DNA from: Gammaproteobacteria bacterium
GTDB lineage: Bacteria; Gemmatimonadota; Gemmatimonadetes; Longimicrobiales; Gaopeijiaceae
Direction: 5' to 3'
Assembly: GCA_009843625.1 (NCBI GenBank)
Contig: VYDD01000433.1
Location: 1 to 7,734, forward strand
DNA: 7,734 nt
Under the pieces are notes generated by a model, which did not search any database, was not told the DNA's origin, and saw nothing but the letters and a program-made list of their open reading frames with translations. This document shows, one piece after another, positions 1 to 5,890 of the stretch (its first letter is position 1; each line of letters starts with the position of its first letter). Both the position numbers and the translations under genes were made by a program.

Positions 1-648
1 ATCCTCCGGTTCGAGAGCGCCGGGTGCCATCTCCCAGCCGACGGGGGGGTCGCCGAACATGAGGCGGTTGAACTCGGAGAAGGCCAGACGCCCCGGGTCG
101 TCCGGGCGGCGCAGGGCGCTCTCCAGTTCCTGGCCGCGCCACACCTCGACCTGAGCCGAATCGAAGCGGGGATTGAGGAGCATGTCCTTCCACAGGCGCA
201 GGCCGGGCTCGAGGTTGGCGGTGAGCGAGTTGAGGGTCGCGGAGGTGCTCCCGCCCGAGGACCCGAACGCGAGCTGCAGCGCGTGCTGGTCGACCTGTTC
301 GTCGACGGAGTCGGCGTGCAGTTCAATCGTTCCCCCGAAGCGCAGCAGCGAGGGAAGCGCGGTGGTAGCGGCGTAAAGTTCGCGGCCTAGGAGTCCGAAG
401 CCGCCCTCAAACCGCGCGTAGATGTTCACCAGGGGCAGGGAGTGGTCTTCCAGGAAGAAGACGGTTACGCCCTCGATCTCGTGCTGCGAGGGGGTGGGCG
501 GCGTGAAGGACAGCGGGGCGAATCGGAGCGCCTCGATGGCCTCCCGGTCGGCGGGCGGTCTCTGCGCATTGGCTCCGTCCGGCATCGCTGCTGCCGTCGC
601 GAGCAGGATGGCGATCATCGCTTGGCGTCCCGGCCCGAATCCGGTCAT
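1..648 (-). CDS. M16 family peptidase-like protein lacking the zinc motif (3' end cut by window edge)
   Basis: The first 216 residues are visible and the C-terminus lies beyond base 1. Residues 1-28 look like a signal peptide: a basic/polar start, a hydrophobic stretch (MIAILLATAAA) and a likely cleavage at ANA|Q, so the protein is probably periplasmic. From about residue 56 it follows the M16 (insulinase/processing peptidase) N-terminal fold: 'VTVFFLEDHSLPLVNIYARF', then a segment resembling 'LYAATTALPSLLRFGGT' where active members have HxxEH, then 'NSLTANLEPGLRLWKDMLLNPRF'. His and Glu zinc ligands are absent, as is known for the non-catalytic partner in bacterial M16 heterodimers. The ATG at 648 overlaps the stop of the upstream active M16 gene by 4 nt (ATGA), with a modest SD-like GGGGA upstream. 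I infer that the two form one complex. A separate non-peptidase role is possible. Confidence 0.88.
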   Translation of the reverse strand, partial: MTGFGPGRQAMIAILLATAAAMPDGANAQRPPADREAIEALRFAPLSFTPPTPSQHEIEGVTVFFLEDHSLPLVNIYARFEGGFGLLGRELYAATTALPSLLRFGGTIELHADSVDEQVDQHALQLAFGSSGGSTSATLNSLTANLEPGLRLWKDMLLNPRFDSAQVEVWRGQELESALRRPDDPGRLAFSEFNRLMFGDPPVGWEMAPGALEPED

Positions 649-2168
649 GGGTCGGTTTCCCCGGTGCGCTTCACGAGGGTGGCGACGGTGCGGTTGTCGC
701 GCGTGAAGTAGGTTTGCACCACGCGCTGCACGTCGGCGGGCTGGACGTCGTAGAGCCGGGCGGTGCGCTCGAATGTGGTCCGCCAGTCTCCGTAAAGGGA
801 GACCGAGCTGGCAAGCTGAAGCGCGAGTCCCAGGTTGGACTGCAGGCGCCGCACGCCGGATGCCACCAGCTGGTTGCGCACGCGCTGCAGCTCCCTCTGT
901 TCGGGAGGTTCCAGCGCGAGCTGCTCGATTTCTTCGTAGAGGGCGGCTTCGATCTGCGCGGGGGTGCTCGGCGCGCGCGGGGTTACGTGCACGACGAACT
1001 GTCCGGGGAAGCGCGATCCGGGGATGGTGGACGCGGTGACCGAGGCGGCCAGGCGGTCCTGCGTGATCAGGCGGCGGTAGAGGCGGGCGGTGCGCCGTCC
1101 CGACAGCACGGATGCCAGCATGGTGAGCGCCGGACTGTCCGGGTGATGACCGCTCACCGTATGCCAACCCACCCGCAGCTGCGGCTCGGCGTCCATCACC
1201 AGCTCCACCCGGCGCTCGCCCCGCTGCGGAGGCTCGACGGCGAGCACGGGAGGAGGGGGGTCGCCGGGGCGGATGTCGCCGAGGTAGTCGCGCGCCCAGG
1301 CCGCGATCGAATCCGGCACCACGTCGCCCACGATGGCGACCACGGCATTGCGGGCGCCGTAGTAGCGGCGGTGGTACTCCTCCACGTCGTGGCGCGACAG
1401 CCGCTCCAGGTCCGACATGTACCCGACCACCGGAACCCCGTACGGATGCATCAGGAACGCCGTCCCCAGGTGGACCTCGTAGAGCAGGCCCCCCGGGTTG
1501 GTGTCCACGCGGGTGCGGCGCTCCTCCATGACCACGTCGCGCTCGGTGTAGAATTCCCGGAAGACAGGGTTGTGCGCCCGGTCGCTCTCGAGCAGGAACC
1601 ACATCTTGGCCCGGTTGGCCGGGAGCTCCACGAAGTAGGTGGTAGCCTCGGAGGAGGTGGTCGCGTTGAGGTTGCGGGCACCGTTTCTCGTGAGGATGCG
1701 GCTGAACTCGTTGGAGACCACGGGGGCCTGCGCCTGACCCTCGTACGTGGCCACGCGCTCCCGGAGCGTCCTGAGGCGGGCGGTGTCGGGGGCGGTGGCG
1801 GACGACTCGAACAGCAAGGAGTCGTGGGCGGCGTCCATGCGTGCGAAGAGATCGAGTTCGGCCTCCACGTCGCGGGTGCCCACCGTGGTTGTGCCCTTGA
1901 AGAGCATGTGCTCGAGCAGGTGGGCCGTGCCGGTGGTGCCGAGCGTCTCGTTCACGCCCCCGACCGCGTACTCGACGACGAACGCCACGGTCGGCGCCGA
2001 TGGCCTTGGGAGGACGATGAGCCGCAGCCCGTTGTCGAGCGTCAACTCGTGCACGGGCAGGTCGGGAACCACGACGCCGTCCTGGCCCGAGGCTCGCTCG
2101 GGAGGCGCACCGAGCGAAACGAGGACCGCGGTCGCGAGAATCCCGGCAGCTCGCTCAGTGCTTGTCAT
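645..2168 (-). CDS. Secreted zinc-dependent M16 family peptidase (catalytic subunit)
   Basis: A 507-residue protein. Residues 1-28 form a signal peptide (hydrophobic ILATAVLVSL, likely cut at ASG|Q), which implies export. The M16 N-terminal domain follows: 'LDNGLRLIVLP' at about 44-54, the inverted zinc motif HLLEH at 83-87 (H83, H87 ligands, E86 base), and 'NATTSSEATTYF' at about 168-179. The third zinc ligand lies in 'ERDVVMEERR' (E215 or E216). The C-terminal M16 domain begins near 'YHRRYYGARNAVVAIVGDV'. An acidic insert of roughly 45 residues separates HLLEH from the NATTS strand, longer than in short processing peptidases. The frame stays open upstream into mutM, but the ATG at 2168 is chosen because it places the signal peptide at the N-terminus and overlaps the mutM stop as ATGA. 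No SD precedes it, so translation is probably coupled. The substrate is unknown; family members degrade peptides or process exported proteins. Confidence 0.93.
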   Translation of the reverse strand: MTSTERAAGILATAVLVSLGAPPERASGQDGVVVPDLPVHELTLDNGLRLIVLPRPSAPTVAFVVEYAVGGVNETLGTTGTAHLLEHMLFKGTTTVGTRDVEAELDLFARMDAAHDSLLFESSATAPDTARLRTLRERVATYEGQAQAPVVSNEFSRILTRNGARNLNATTSSEATTYFVELPANRAKMWFLLESDRAHNPVFREFYTERDVVMEERRTRVDTNPGGLLYEVHLGTAFLMHPYGVPVVGYMSDLERLSRHDVEEYHRRYYGARNAVVAIVGDVVPDSIAAWARDYLGDIRPGDPPPPVLAVEPPQRGERRVELVMDAEPQLRVGWHTVSGHHPDSPALTMLASVLSGRRTARLYRRLITQDRLAASVTASTIPGSRFPGQFVVHVTPRAPSTPAQIEAALYEEIEQLALEPPEQRELQRVRNQLVASGVRRLQSNLGLALQLASSVSLYGDWRTTFERTARLYDVQPADVQRVVQTYFTRDNRTVATLVKRTGETDP

Positions 2169-2995
2169 TGAGGTGGCGGCTGGCAGTGGGGGCAGTGGAA
2201 CGCCGATCGGTTGCTGATCACCGTCCTCAGGACAACCCCTGGACACTTCACGCAGGGCTGACCTTCTCGACCGTATATCACCAGACGGGGACCGAACGAT
2301 CCTTCCAGCCCGGCAGGGTCGCGGTAGTCCCGCAGGGTCGTGCCGCAGGCGGCGATGGCGGCCCGCAGTACTCTTCGCATGGCTCGGTGCAGGGGCGCGA
2401 CCTTCGCCGCCGGAATCGCCCGCGCCGGCAGGGCCGGATGGATGCCGGCGAGAAACAGCGCCTCGTTGGCATAGATGTTTCCGATTCCGGCCACGCGCCG
2501 CTGATCGAGCAGCCAAGATCGGATCGGTGAGCGGGAGCGGGCGAGTTCGGCCGCCAGGCGCCGGGCCGTGAAGGAACGGCCCAGCGGTTCAAGCCCCAGC
2601 GTGCGCGACCAGCGCCGCCAGGAGCGGCCGGAAAAGCGCCGCAACCGTCCGAATCGGCGCACGTCGCTGTAGACGGCCGCGTCGCCGCCGGCCAGATCGA
2701 AGGTGACGCCGGTGTGGATGGGGAGCGGGGCGGGGTCGCCGCGCGGATGAAACAGAAGGCGGCCGGTCATCCCCAGGTTGATGACCAGAACCGTGTCCGG
2801 GGAGCAGAACCAGACCACGTTCTTGCCCCGTCTGCCCACCTGGTCGATCTCGGCGCCGGCCATCCCGCGGGCGAAGGCGCCAGCCGGCTCCGACAGCAGA
2901 TCGGGGCGCCGTACCCGCACGCCGGCGATCATCCGGCCGGTGAGATGCGGCGTGAGGCCGCGCGCGATCGTCTCCGCTTCAGGAAGCTCCGGCAG
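2165..2995 (-). CDS. mutM: Formamidopyrimidine-DNA glycosylase (Fpg/MutM), apparently starting at CTG
   Basis: A bifunctional base-excision repair enzyme that removes 8-oxoguanine and formamidopyrimidines and nicks the abasic site. With the start at 2995 it has 276 residues, normal for the family. Visible features: P2-E3-L4-P5-E6, with P2 the N-terminal catalytic nucleophile; K58 in 'GRRGKNV' (the conserved beta-hairpin lysine); 'NLGMTG' at 73-78 and 'DVRRFG' at 111-116 (the void-filling Met/Arg/Phe residues); the helix-two-turn-helix 'GIGNIYANEALFLAGIHP' with N173; and a C-terminal zinc finger (C248, C251, C268, C271) with R263. PELPE, not PEGPE, favours Fpg over Nei. The first in-frame ATG is at 2932 and would delete the catalytic N-terminus. 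No ATG, GTG or TTG lies between that and the upstream stop at 3038-3040. CTG at 2995-2993 sits exactly where the initiator Met belongs. The gene starts 42 nt after the UPF0145 gene and its stop overlaps the M16 start. Confidence 0.95.
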   Translation of the reverse strand: MPELPEAETIARGLTPHLTGRMIAGVRVRRPDLLSEPAGAFARGMAGAEIDQVGRRGKNVVWFCSPDTVLVINLGMTGRLLFHPRGDPAPLPIHTGVTFDLAGGDAAVYSDVRRFGRLRRFSGRSWRRWSRTLGLEPLGRSFTARRLAAELARSRSPIRSWLLDQRRVAGIGNIYANEALFLAGIHPALPARAIPAAKVAPLHRAMRRVLRAAIAACGTTLRDYRDPAGLEGSFGPRLVIYGREGQPCVKCPGVVLRTVISNRSAFHCPHCQPPPQ

Positions 2996-3004
2996 GCTGA
3001 CTCC
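2993..3004 (-). promoter_or_regulatory. Shine-Dalgarno and non-canonical CTG start of mutM
   Basis: On the minus strand, GGAG (3004-3001) is followed by five bases (TCAGC) and then CTG (2995-2993), directly before codons for PELPEAET. The good SD spacing and exact match to the family's Met position support CTG as the initiator. A real or sequencing-error A-to-C change of an ATG would look the same. Confidence 0.7.
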
Positions 3005-3037
3005 GGCGGTTGGAGGTGGGGGGCGGGTTGGTGACGC

Positions 3038-3346
3038 TCAGGTCTCCACGGCGGTGCCCGCGGCGGTCACCATGAGCATGTTGTTGATCACCTCGTAGTC
3101 CAGGTCGACCGACACGACAGCGTTGGCGCCCCGGTCGGCAGCGCGCTCGGCCATCTCGCGCAGCGCATGCGCGCGTGCATCGCTCAGCGCGCGCTCGTAT
3201 GCGTTGGAGCGCCCGCCCACGACATCGCGGACGGCCGCGAACAGATCCTTGAAGATGTTGGCGCCGATGATCGCTTCTCCGGTGACGATGCCGAGATAGT
3301 CGCGCACAGGACGTCCTTCAAGCGTTGGCGTAGTTGTAATGATCAT
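3038..3346 (-). CDS. UPF0145 / YbjQ family protein (putative heavy-metal-binding domain)
   Basis: A 102-residue protein that fits the UPF0145 (YbjQ, DUF74) family over its whole length, which is typically about 100-110 residues. Recognisable blocks are an N-terminal 'MIITTTPTLEGRPV', 'YLGIVTGEAIIGANIF' at about 17-32, 'VVGGRSNAYERAL' at about 42-54, 'GANAVVSVDLDYEV' at about 73-86, and a C-terminal 'MLMVTAAGTAVE'. It has no signal peptide or membrane segment. The family is known to assemble into homo-oligomers and is often labelled heavy-metal-binding, but its biochemical role is not established, and no Cys or His cluster for metal binding is visible here. The ATG at 3346 is preceded by an AAGGGA SD. 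It lies between purD and mutM in the same orientation; no functional link is evident beyond co-transcription. Confidence 0.9.
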   Translation of the reverse strand: MIITTTPTLEGRPVRDYLGIVTGEAIIGANIFKDLFAAVRDVVGGRSNAYERALSDARAHALREMAERAADRGANAVVSVDLDYEVINNMLMVTAAGTAVET

Positions 3347-3358
3347 GGTTTCCCTTGT

Positions 3359-3412
3359 TCACGAAGTGGGGTTGTCGAAGTTGTACCGCCGGGCGTCGTC
3401 CGGCTCCGGCAT
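3359..3412 (-). CDS. Possible 17-codon ORF between purD and the UPF0145 gene
   Basis: The ORF runs from ATG (3412) to TGA (3359) and encodes MPEPDDARRYNFDNPTS. It begins about 11 nt after the purD stop and ends 12 nt before the UPF0145 start. Sixteen of the 17 sense codons end in G or C, like the surrounding genes, but any frame in GC-rich DNA can do this. No clear SD precedes it. It could be a translated leader or coupling peptide, a relic of a lost gene, or chance. No family is recognised. Confidence 0.2.
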   Translation of the reverse strand: MPEPDDARRYNFDNPTS

Positions 3413-3423
3413 CGGTGGAGAAG

Positions 3424-4701
3424 TCAGTTTCTCGCCAGCTCCCGCCATCCGATGTCGGAGCGGAAGTACCTGCCTTCGAAACTGATCTCGCACGCGGCGC
3501 TCCGGGAACGCTCCGCGGCCTCCGCCAGCGTGCTGCCAAGCCCGGTCGCGGCGAGCACGCGGCCTCCCGCGGTCAGCACCGCACCTTCGTGGTGCCGGGT
3601 GCCCGCGTGGAAGAGAAGCACGTCGGGGTCGTCGGCCAGCGAGGCCGGGATCTCCATGGCCGCGCCCGTCCGGTAGGACCCCGGGTATCCCTCGGCCGCC
3701 AGCACCGTGGTTACCGCGGCTCCCCTGGCGGTGCCGGCACGGTGTCCCGCGAGTCCGCTCCCGTCGGCAATCGCCATCATCGGGTCCAGCAGCGACCCCT
3801 CCAGCAGAGGAAGTACGACCTGGGTCTCGGGGTCCCCGAAGCGGCAGTTGAACTCGACCACCCTCGGCCCCTCGTCGGTGAGCATCAGGCCGGCGTACAG
3901 GAGCCCGCGGAACGGACAGCCCGCCTCCGCGAGGGCCTGCAGCACGGGATCGAGGATTTCGTCGCCGACCCGCGCGATCAGGTTGTCGGTGGCCAGCGAG
4001 ACGGGCGCGTACGCCCCCATGCCGCCGGTGTTGGGCCCGGTGTCGCCCTCTCCGACCCGCTTGTGATCCTGCGAAGCCACCAGCGGGATCGCCCGCTCCC
4101 CGTCGGCGAGGGCGAAGACGCTGAGTTCCTCGCCGGTCATGCGCTCCTCGATCACGACCTCGCGTCCGGCATCGCCCATGCTTCCCTCCACGAGCATCTG
4201 CCGGATCGCGATGCAGGCCTCTTCGGGATCGTCGCACACGATCGCGCCCTTTCCCGCCGCCAGGCCGGAAGCCTTCACCACGCACGGCCCGCCCCGCTCC
4301 AGCGCGTGCGCTTCGGCCCGGGCCGCGTCGGTGAAGACGCGGTAATCGGCCGTGGGCACGCCCGCGGCGCTCATGAGGTCCTTGGCGAAGGCCTTGCTCG
4401 ATTCGATGCGCGCCGCCGCCTTCGAGGGCCCGAAGGCGGGTACGCCCGCGGCTTCCAGGCGGTCCGCGAGGCCGAGTGCGAGCGGAACTTCCGGGCCGAT
4501 CACCACCAGGTCCATCCGGTGCGACTCCGCCCAGGAAGTCAGTGCCTCCACGTCCGTCGGCGCAATGTCGACCGCCCGCGCCATTCCGGCCATCCCGGCG
4601 TTGGGGCGCGTCGCGAAGAAACCGGCAGCGGGCGCGTCCCGGCGGAGCTTCCAGAGCAGGGCGTGCTCCCGCCCGCCGTTGCCGACGATCAGAATGCGCA
4701 T
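3424..4701 (-). CDS. purD: Phosphoribosylamine--glycine ligase (GAR synthetase)
   Basis: Catalyses the second step of de novo purine synthesis: phosphoribosylamine + glycine + ATP to glycinamide ribonucleotide, in the cytoplasm. It has 425 residues, close to the usual 420-430. The domains are in standard order: an N-terminal domain with 'ILIVGNGGREHALLWKL' (3-19); an ATP-grasp domain with 'VVKASGLAAGKGAIV' (141-155), 'GPNTGGMGAYAP' (222-233) and the GARS signature 'RFGDPETQ' (287-294); and a C-terminal domain with 'LAAEGYPGSYRTG' (335-347). All expected motifs are intact. The frame remains open upstream into the M48 gene, but ATG 4701 is chosen because it starts at the canonical 'MRILIVGNGGREHA'. 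It begins 16 nt after the M48 stop with only a weak SD-like GGGA, suggesting cotranscription and partial coupling. No other pur genes are in the window. Confidence 0.97.
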   Translation of the reverse strand: MRILIVGNGGREHALLWKLRRDAPAAGFFATRPNAGMAGMARAVDIAPTDVEALTSWAESHRMDLVVIGPEVPLALGLADRLEAAGVPAFGPSKAAARIESSKAFAKDLMSAAGVPTADYRVFTDAARAEAHALERGGPCVVKASGLAAGKGAIVCDDPEEACIAIRQMLVEGSMGDAGREVVIEERMTGEELSVFALADGERAIPLVASQDHKRVGEGDTGPNTGGMGAYAPVSLATDNLIARVGDEILDPVLQALAEAGCPFRGLLYAGLMLTDEGPRVVEFNCRFGDPETQVVLPLLEGSLLDPMMAIADGSGLAGHRAGTARGAAVTTVLAAEGYPGSYRTGAAMEIPASLADDPDVLLFHAGTRHHEGAVLTAGGRVLAATGLGSTLAEAAERSRSAACEISFEGRYFRSDIGWRELARN

Positions 4702-4717
4702 GCCAGTGGTCCCGGGG

Positions 4718-5746
4718 CTATCTGCGGATGTTGTCCCGTATCGAGTCGCCCATCCTGCGGGCCGCTCCGCGCATGGATCCGATGAAGCTGCGGGCCTCCT
4801 CCGCATAGGCGTCGGCCGCCGAGGAAATGTCGTCGCGGTAGGACGGGTCGGGGTCGTCGCGGCGAGGGTACTCTCCCGCCACGATACGGTCGTACTCGCC
4901 GCTCTCGATCCAGCTCCGTATCTCGGAAAGCCGCAGGACCCAGAACGGATGGGTGACGCCGAGCAGGTTGAGCACCTTGAAGACGTGGTCGGCCACGTCT
5001 CCGCCCTCGCGGTAGTCCTCGGCCTGGCGCACGAACTCGCCGAGATCGAGGTCCGAAGAGGTGCCGCCGCCGGCCATCTTCATCATGGCGGTCATGGCGA
5101 CATCCGCGTCCTGGATGGAGAGCAGCCCGGCGCGGTCCGAGGAGAGCTCGCTCTTGCGGGACCACTCCAGCAGCCCCATGAGCACGGCCCGCGCGGCGAG
5201 TCCGACGATCGGGAACCCGAGGCTGGCAAGCTGGATCAACAGCACCATCATCGTGCGGTACAGCACGTGGCCGCTCATGATGTGGCCCACTTCATGGCCC
5301 AGTATGAACGACAGCTCGTCATCGTTCAGGATCAGGACCGTCCCCGAGTTGAGGATGATGAAGGGCTGGTCCATGCCGTAGGCGCCGGCATTGGCGATGG
5401 GCGTCTGGGAGACGTAGAGGGGGTACTCCTCGGTGTCCAGCGTCTCCACGATATCGCGATAACGCTCGTAGATGTGCCCGTACTGGCGCTCGCTCACCCG
5501 CAGGGCGTTCGCCTGGAACGCGAGCCGGATGGGCTTCTCGCCGAAGAAGCCGAAGAGGGTTTTCAGGACTTCGTCGAAGACGGGGAGCTTGCGCAGCGCC
5601 GCCAGCGCCGCGCGATCCGCGGGATGTTCCCACGAGCGCGACGAGATGCTCGTGAGGATGCGGCGCGCGTTTGCGTGGGGCGCGCCCCCGTTTCCATTGG
5701 CGTTCTCGGCCGCGCCGCCTGCACGGTCTGCGTCAGAACCGTCCAT
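4718..5746 (-). CDS. M48 family zinc metallopeptidase
   Basis: A 342-residue protein. The zinc motif HEVGH lies at 151-155 within 'LSFILGHEVGHIMSGH'. The probable third ligand is E200 in 'SELSSDRAG', the usual M48 ExxxD helix. 'THPFWVLRLSEI' at 265-276 is the conserved M48 C-terminal His-Pro segment. It has no signal peptide: the N-terminus is a hydrophilic, Gly/Ala/Asn-rich tail of about 27 residues. One hydrophobic stretch, about 166-193, between the zinc helices may be a membrane segment or hairpin. The substrate is unknown; M48 relatives (HtpX, Ste24, BepA/LoiP) act in membrane-protein or outer-membrane quality control or CAAX processing. This layout resembles the uncharacterised 'M48 family metallopeptidase' group more than HtpX. 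ATG 5746 has a strong SD (AAAGGAG, 7-nt spacing) and opens the block that leads into purD. Confidence 0.92.
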   Translation of the reverse strand: MDGSDADRAGGAAENANGNGGAPHANARRILTSISSRSWEHPADRAALAALRKLPVFDEVLKTLFGFFGEKPIRLAFQANALRVSERQYGHIYERYRDIVETLDTEEYPLYVSQTPIANAGAYGMDQPFIILNSGTVLILNDDELSFILGHEVGHIMSGHVLYRTMMVLLIQLASLGFPIVGLAARAVLMGLLEWSRKSELSSDRAGLLSIQDADVAMTAMMKMAGGGTSSDLDLGEFVRQAEDYREGGDVADHVFKVLNLLGVTHPFWVLRLSEIRSWIESGEYDRIVAGEYPRRDDPDPSYRDDISSAADAYAEEARSFIGSMRGAARRMGDSIRDNIRR

Positions 5747-5890
5747 GGTGATTCTCCTTTGGCGGACGCCTGCCGGCGTCCTCGTATTCGTGTTGACCGC
5801 GCCGGGCTACCCCCCGCCGTGGTCGGTTCTCGTACGCCCTGCCCTGAACCGAGGTTTCGGCACGTATTCCGCCGTATTTCCGGAAGGCCA
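5747..5890 (-). other. 144-nt gap between the cystathionine enzyme gene and the M48 gene
   Basis: Apart from the SD-proximal hairpin, it holds a weaker inverted repeat (CGGTTC 5824-5829 with GAACCG 5846-5851, 16-nt loop) and a near-repeat CGTATTCCG / CGTATTTCCG (5863-5882). I see no confident -35/-10 pair and no U-tract terminator, so either a promoter for the M48-purD block or readthrough from upstream is possible. Confidence 0.4.
5754..5781 (-). promoter_or_regulatory. Leader hairpin abutting a strong SD of the M48 gene
   Basis: A perfect 7-bp inverted repeat (GGACGCC at 5764-5770, GGCGTCC at 5775-5781, 4-nt loop) ends three bases before AAAGGAG (5760-5754) in the minus-strand leader. It lacks a following T tract on either strand, so it is not a good intrinsic terminator. 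It could affect ribosome access or mRNA stability. Confidence 0.45.

Noticed and set aside
714..2171. A 485-codon open frame on the plus strand, antisense to the catalytic M16 gene
   Set aside because: Low-complexity His/Arg/Gly-rich translation, opposite a gene with complete catalytic motifs; another GC-driven shadow.
2169..2516. An N-terminal extension of the catalytic M16 protein into mutM
   Set aside because: The extra 116 residues are an out-of-frame reading of the mutM C-terminus, and the internal ATG at 2168 is followed by a proper signal peptide.
2993..3346. A UPF0145-MutM fusion by stop readthrough, since both genes are in the same frame separated by one TGA (3038-3040) and a Pro-rich stretch
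   Set aside because: MutM needs a free N-terminal proline for catalysis, so a fusion would be inactive. The GGAG-CTG signal gives a simpler explanation.
5764..5851. Intrinsic terminators in the gap between the cystathionine and M48 genes
   Set aside because: Both inverted repeats lack a following T tract on either strand, and the better one sits directly before an SD.
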